From: Oscillibacter sp.
GTDB lineage: Bacteria > Bacillota > Clostridia > Oscillospirales > Oscillospiraceae
NCBI GenBank assembly: GCA_014799925.1
Contig: JAAVHC010000009.1
Span: 17,279-81,278, forward strand
Reading direction: 5' to 3'
DNA length: 64,000 nucleotides
Numbering within the stretch: position 1 is the first letter of the stretch; every line of letters begins with the position of its first letter. The notes beneath the pieces are model-generated. The model did not search any database, had not been told where the DNA came from, and worked only from the letters and a program-made list of their open reading frames with translations. Of this stretch, positions 60,179-64,000 are shown in pieces. A program made the translations under genes and the position numbers.

Positions 60179-61762
60179 ATGTCCATCAACAGCGCGGGAT
60201 TCCTCCTGTTCCTGGTCCTGGCCGCCTCCGTTTATTACCTCTTGCCAAAAGAGAGGCGCTGGCTGGCGCTTCTGGCCGCCAGCGTCTTCTTCTATCTGTC
60301 CTACAGCCCTCCGGCGGCGGTTTACCTTCTGTTCACCGTTCTGTTCACCTATGCCGCCGGCCGTGGGCTGGGGGCGCTTCACCGGCGGGAGCGGGCGGAG
60401 CTGAGCGCCGGGACGGGGGACCGGAGCGCCGTCAAAAAGCGGGGCAAGCGCCGCCGCCGCCTGCTGCTGGGCGGCGCGCTGACGCTGAATTTCGCCACGC
60501 TGGCCCTCTTCAAATACCTGAACGCCTGGCTGGGGACGGCAAACCGCCTCCTCGGCCCTTTCGGCGCATCCCGGCAGTTCCGGCCCCTGGAGCTTCTGCT
60601 GCCGCTGGGGATCTCCTTTTATATTTTCCAGACCTCCGGGTATCTGATCGACGTTTACCGGGGCAGGGCGAAGCCGGAGCGCAATTTCCTCCGCTACGCC
60701 CTTTTCGCCTGCTGGTTCCCTCAAATGATCCAGGGGCCCATTAACCGGTATGACAAGCTCCATCCCCAGCTGATCCAGGGAAACCGCTTCGATCCGGAGA
60801 AGATCAAGCGGGGCGTCCAGCTGATGATCTGGGGCGTCCTGAAAAAGGCCTTCCTCGCCGACCCCCTGGCCGGGGCGGTGTCGGAGATCTTCGACAACTT
60901 CTCCCAGTACAGCGGGGCCACCCTGCTGCTGGGTTCCGCACTGTACTGCGTGCAGCTGTACGCGGACTTCTCCGGCGGTACGGACCTGGTCCGGGGCGCC
61001 TCCGGCCTCTTTGGCGTGGAGATGGCGGACAACTTCAACCGGCCCTATTTTGCCCGCAGCATCGACGAGTTCTGGCGGCGCTGGCATATGTCTCTGGGAG
61101 AGTGGATGAAGGACTACCTCTTCTATCCCCTGGCCCTCTCCGGCCCCATGAACCGTCTGGGCAAACGGCTGCGGAGCCGTTTCGGCCCCCAGGCGGGAAA
61201 GCTGGCGGCTCCCTGCCTGTCCACGGTGGTGGTGTTCCTCATGGTGGGATTGTGGCAGGGTCCGGGATTTTCCAATCTGGCCTACGGCCTGTGGAACGGT
61301 ACGCTGATGAGCCTGGCCATGATCTTCGCTCCGGTCTTCACCCGGGTCAACCAGACGCTGGGGCTGGACGGGAAGAACCTTCCCTTCCGGGTGTTTCAGT
61401 CCCTGCGCACCTGCTTCCTGGTGGTCATCGGGCGCTATTTCTCCCGCGCCTCCAGTCTGATGCAGGCTCTGCGGATGCTGAAGCGGACGGCGTTCCGCTT
61501 CGGCTGGACCTCCCTGGGAGCGGAAACCTTCCTGTCCTTCGGCCTGACGGGCCTGGACTGGCTGCGGATCGGCGCGGCCGCCGTCACCCTTCTGGTGGTG
61601 GAGCTGCTGCTGGAGAAGGGCGTCCCCCTGCGGGAACGGCTGGACGGGAAAAGCTGGCGGGCGCAGTTCGCGCTGCTGTTCGGAGCGGTGCTGCTGCTGG
61701 TGTTCTTTGTCTATCTGAACACGGACTACACCGCCATTATGTACGTTTATGAAAATGTCTAG
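60179..61762 (+). CDS. MBOAT family O-acyltransferase (DltB/AlgI-like) with His-to-Gln change
   Basis: Membrane-bound O-acyltransferase that would pass acyl groups across the membrane to a surface polymer. 527 residues, about ten to twelve membrane segments; family motifs PLGISFYIFQ, WFPQMIQGPINRY and FWRRWHMSLGEWMKDYLFYP. The invariant catalytic His, normally in GLWHG, is Gln here: MVGLWQGPGF (codon CAG at about 61255-61257). Start overlaps nothing; it begins three bases after the ACP stop. Either a non-standard enzyme or one that has lost acyl transfer. Confidence 0.88.
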   Translation: MSINSAGFLLFLVLAASVYYLLPKERRWLALLAASVFFYLSYSPPAAVYLLFTVLFTYAAGRGLGALHRRERAELSAGTGDRSAVKKRGKRRRRLLLGGALTLNFATLALFKYLNAWLGTANRLLGPFGASRQFRPLELLLPLGISFYIFQTSGYLIDVYRGRAKPERNFLRYALFACWFPQMIQGPINRYDKLHPQLIQGNRFDPEKIKRGVQLMIWGVLKKAFLADPLAGAVSEIFDNFSQYSGATLLLGSALYCVQLYADFSGGTDLVRGASGLFGVEMADNFNRPYFARSIDEFWRRWHMSLGEWMKDYLFYPLALSGPMNRLGKRLRSRFGPQAGKLAAPCLSTVVVFLMVGLWQGPGFSNLAYGLWNGTLMSLAMIFAPVFTRVNQTLGLDGKNLPFRVFQSLRTCFLVVIGRYFSRASSLMQALRMLKRTAFRFGWTSLGAETFLSFGLTGLDWLRIGAAAVTLLVVELLLEKGVPLRERLDGKSWRAQFALLFGAVLLLVFFVYLNTDYTAIMYVYENV

Positions 61763-61775
61763 GAGAAGCACGCCT

Positions 61776-63617
61776 ATGTCCGCGAAAAAATGGCTGATGA
61801 TGCTGGCGGGAGCCATTCTGCTGGCGCTGGCCCTCTGCGCCGGGGCCAACATGCTCATGGACCCCTTCGGCGTGTTCGGCGACCCGATTTTTGACTGGTA
61901 CAGCTATAACGAGACCAACAATCCCAGAGTGGCGAAGCTGGCCTGGCTGGAAAAGCACCACGGAGAGTACGATTCCTACATCATCGGCTCTTCCTCCGCC
62001 GCCTCCCTGGAGGCGGGAACCATGGAGAAATATGTGGACGGCCGGTTCTACAACCTCTTCGTCTACGGCAGCGACACCAGGGACTACCGGGATCTGGCCG
62101 TTTATGTGCTGGAGCGGTATGAGGTCAAGCATCTGGTGGTCAATCTTGGGATCAATGAGGCCAACGTCTACGACGCGGAGAGAGACGGCCTGAACGACCG
62201 GATGCACGCCCTGGCCACCGGGGAAAATCTGCCCCTGTTCTATCTCCGCTACGCCCTGGCCAATCCCCGTTACGCCTTCGATAAGGCCGCCGCCCGGCTG
62301 ACGGATACGGATCTGCCCCAGGTGTTCGACGTGTTCGACGTGCCCAGCGGCTGCTATGACAAGCGGCTGCGGAACGTGGAGAAGGTGGGAGACCCGGCGG
62401 TCTATGCCGAGGCCAATCCCGGCACCTTCTACCTGTCCCCGGACGAGGACCAGCTGCCCTATATCGACCAGTGCGTCCAGTCCGTGCGGGAGATCCGGGA
62501 TCTGTGCGAGGAGAAGGGCGTGGAGCTTCTGGTCATCTGTTCCCCGGTGTCCGAGGCCCAGTGGAATCTCTACAGCGAGGAGACCCTGCGGGCCTATAAG
62601 ACCGCCCTGGCCCAGGTAGTGGATTACTGGGATTTCAGCTGCACCCCCCTGACCTACGACACCCGGTATTTCTATGACGCAACCCATTTCCGCACCACCA
62701 CCGGCGATCTGGTTCTGGCGGCCGTCTTTGACGATGAAACCGTCTACCGCCCGGAGCGGTTTGGCGCGTATGTCACCAGCGAGACCTGCCAGGCATGGCT
62801 GGACGAGCTTTTCACCGCGCCGCCCCGGCTGGAGGAGCGTGAGTACGCGGCGGAAGTGCCCATCCTGATGTATCACCATTTCACCGAGACCCCATCCATG
62901 GACACTGAGGTCTCCCCCGCGGCCTTTGCCGCCCAGATGGAGGCCCTGGTCCAGGCGGGGTATCAGTCCGTCACCTTCCAGGAGATGGTGGATTATGTCT
63001 GTCACGGCGGCTCCCTGCCGGAAAAACCGGTCTGCATCACCATGGACGACGGCTACCTCAGCAACTATGAGGCCGCGTACCCCATCCTGACCCGGAACGG
63101 CCTGACGGCCACCGTGTTCGCCATCGGATCCTCCATTGGCCATACGGAGCATTACAAGGACACGGAATTCCCCATCACCCCCCATTTCAGCTGGGACCAG
63201 GCCAGGGAGATGGCCGCCTCCGGCGTGATGGACATGCAGTCTCACACCTATGACATGCACCAGTGGGCGCCCTATGAAACCGGGGACGAGATCCGTGCCT
63301 CCATCCTCCCCCTGGAGGGAGAGGACTACGCCGCCTGGTCCGCCGCCCTCCGGGACGATCTGTCCCTCTATGACCGGCTGCGCCGTCAGGAGCTGGGCGA
63401 GGGGTTCTGCGCCCTGGCCTATCCCGGCGGGTACTACGATGAGGCCGCCGAGGTCCTGGTCCACCAGGCGGGCATCCCGGTGACGCTGACCATCCGCACG
63501 GACAGCCGGAACGTACTGGTACGCGGGGTTCCCCAGAGCCTCTACGCCCTGTGCCGGCAGATGGTCACGGAGCGGACCACGCCGGAGGAGCTGCTGCGCA
63601 TGGTGGGAAACCAGTAA
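61776..63617 (+). CDS. SGNH-like hydrolase fused to NodB polysaccharide deacetylase
   Basis: 613 residues on the outer face of the membrane: N-terminal signal-anchor (residues ~7-27), a DltD/AlgX-like SGNH domain with Ser72/73 (YIIGSSSAASL), NLGINEANVYD and the DATH pair Asp301-His304, a short linker, then a polysaccharide deacetylase domain with Asp424/Asp425 (ITMDDGYLS) and His490/His495 (SHTYDMH). ATG at 61776 is chosen for AGGAGA nine bases upstream; ATGs at 61749/61755 overlap the MBOAT gene. Acylation and deacetylation of one surface polymer is the natural reading. Confidence 0.87.
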   Translation: MSAKKWLMMLAGAILLALALCAGANMLMDPFGVFGDPIFDWYSYNETNNPRVAKLAWLEKHHGEYDSYIIGSSSAASLEAGTMEKYVDGRFYNLFVYGSDTRDYRDLAVYVLERYEVKHLVVNLGINEANVYDAERDGLNDRMHALATGENLPLFYLRYALANPRYAFDKAAARLTDTDLPQVFDVFDVPSGCYDKRLRNVEKVGDPAVYAEANPGTFYLSPDEDQLPYIDQCVQSVREIRDLCEEKGVELLVICSPVSEAQWNLYSEETLRAYKTALAQVVDYWDFSCTPLTYDTRYFYDATHFRTTTGDLVLAAVFDDETVYRPERFGAYVTSETCQAWLDELFTAPPRLEEREYAAEVPILMYHHFTETPSMDTEVSPAAFAAQMEALVQAGYQSVTFQEMVDYVCHGGSLPEKPVCITMDDGYLSNYEAAYPILTRNGLTATVFAIGSSIGHTEHYKDTEFPITPHFSWDQAREMAASGVMDMQSHTYDMHQWAPYETGDEIRASILPLEGEDYAAWSAALRDDLSLYDRLRRQELGEGFCALAYPGGYYDEAAEVLVHQAGIPVTLTIRTDSRNVLVRGVPQSLYALCRQMVTERTTPEELLRMVGNQ

Positions 63618-63625
63618 TGCTTTCT

Positions 63626-63850
63626 TTTGATCCTTTTTCTTGAAAGAAAAAGGTCCTGGGCGGACGGCCAATTCCGCTCTTTTCTGCGCAGATTAGCACA
63701 GCCCGCCGCACGGTAACCCTTGATACCTATAATTGAAAGAAAAAGTATCAAAAAGAACTTTTATTCCGAGACCAAACCCTCTGCAAATCCTGGATTTCTG
63801 CCCGGTTACGGTATTGCGCTTTTAATCGAGGAATAGTATGAAAGAACATA
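63626..63850. repeat. Family E repeat, copy E2 (two parts)
   Basis: First a hairpin CCTTTTTCTTGAAAGAAAAAGG (63637-63658 region), then after ~70 bases a segment 63730-63850 that follows copy E1 at 36173 base by base for stretches (AAAGAAAAAGTATCAAAAAG, GGAATAGTA). Fills the space behind the fusion gene. Confidence 0.55.
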
Positions 63851-63893
63851 CATCACACGGCAGCGATACTGCGCTTTTCACTGAGGAATCGGA

Positions 63894-64000
63894 TCATATT
63901 GCAAGGAGCCCCGCGCCGGTCTGAACCGCCCCAGATTGTGCGGACAGCACAAAAAGCAGCCCGATGTAGGAAAGAAAGAGTTTTAAGCGGAGTGGCGCAG
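63894..64000 (-). CDS. Possible C-terminal end of an off-window membrane protein
   Basis: A minus-strand frame open to the window edge ends with TGA at 63894-63896 and reads LKLFLSYIGLLFVLSAQSG before a short tail, which looks like a final membrane segment. Only 34 codons are visible, so it may be chance. Confidence 0.3.
   Translation of the reverse strand, partial: APLRLKLFLSYIGLLFVLSAQSGAVQTGAGLLAI

Overview
The window reads as chromosomal DNA of a GC-rich, spore-forming, anaerobic Firmicute, most likely Oscillospiraceae (Flavonifractor/Intestinimonas-like). This is inferred from two T-box leaders, a YtvI-type and an M23/SpoIIQ-like protein, SLH-anchored exoproteins, CODH/acetyl-CoA synthase (Wood-Ljungdahl) accessory genes and PheB-Hom-LysC gene order. 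No tRNA, rRNA, CRISPR, prophage or transposase gene was seen.

Layout. 1-2.9 kb: a minus-strand nickel/Wood-Ljungdahl accessory operon (His-rich protein, CooT, two small unknowns, MetF, CooC/AcsF cut by the window edge). 3-5.7 kb: CstA and an unknown membrane protein. 5.9-9.3 kb: minus-strand ACT protein-Hom-LysC, split by a ~470-bp repeat. 9.5-16.8 kb: YtvI/AI-2E permease, SUV3-like helicase, a small unknown, MurI, YwiB-like protein, ArgS. 17-29.7 kb: SLH-anchored 5'-nucleotidase, dihydropyrimidinase, KsgA, TSUP permease, glycine T-box + GlyS, MATE pump, two genes of poor definition (one Dabb), M23 protein. 29.9-40 kb: SLH transglutaminase, zinc-ribbon membrane protein, HtrA, Ldh2-type dehydrogenase, HAD phosphatase, HD protein, a lower-GC XRE/SLOG/RHH island, sugar ABC ATPase. 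40.5-50 kb: LysM/G5/M23 protein, a three-gene phosphorelay/c-di-GMP operon, RCC1-SLH protein. 50-64 kb: CyuA, ThyX, isoleucine T-box + zinc ribbon + IleS, second 5'-nucleotidase, Rpe, RecR, then ACP-MBOAT-SGNH/NodB fusion, probably a surface-polysaccharide acylation/deacetylation module.

The most unusual property is between the genes: at least five families of dispersed, hairpin-rich, apparently non-coding repeats occupy most long intergenic stretches. Family A (five copies) has MITE-like TATAGT...ACTATA ends and one copy supplies the stop codon of ileS; family B (two ~415-470 bp copies) has mirrored double-hairpin ends and a conserved non-coding core; families C and D are short palindromes, C also occurring as larger nested elements; family E is a ~120-bp element. 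They sit in leaders of housekeeping genes, including between a T-box and glyS. The other leading candidates for new biology are the MBOAT with the catalytic His replaced by Gln next to an SGNH-polysaccharide deacetylase fusion, and the small unknown proteins co-transcribed with CooT.
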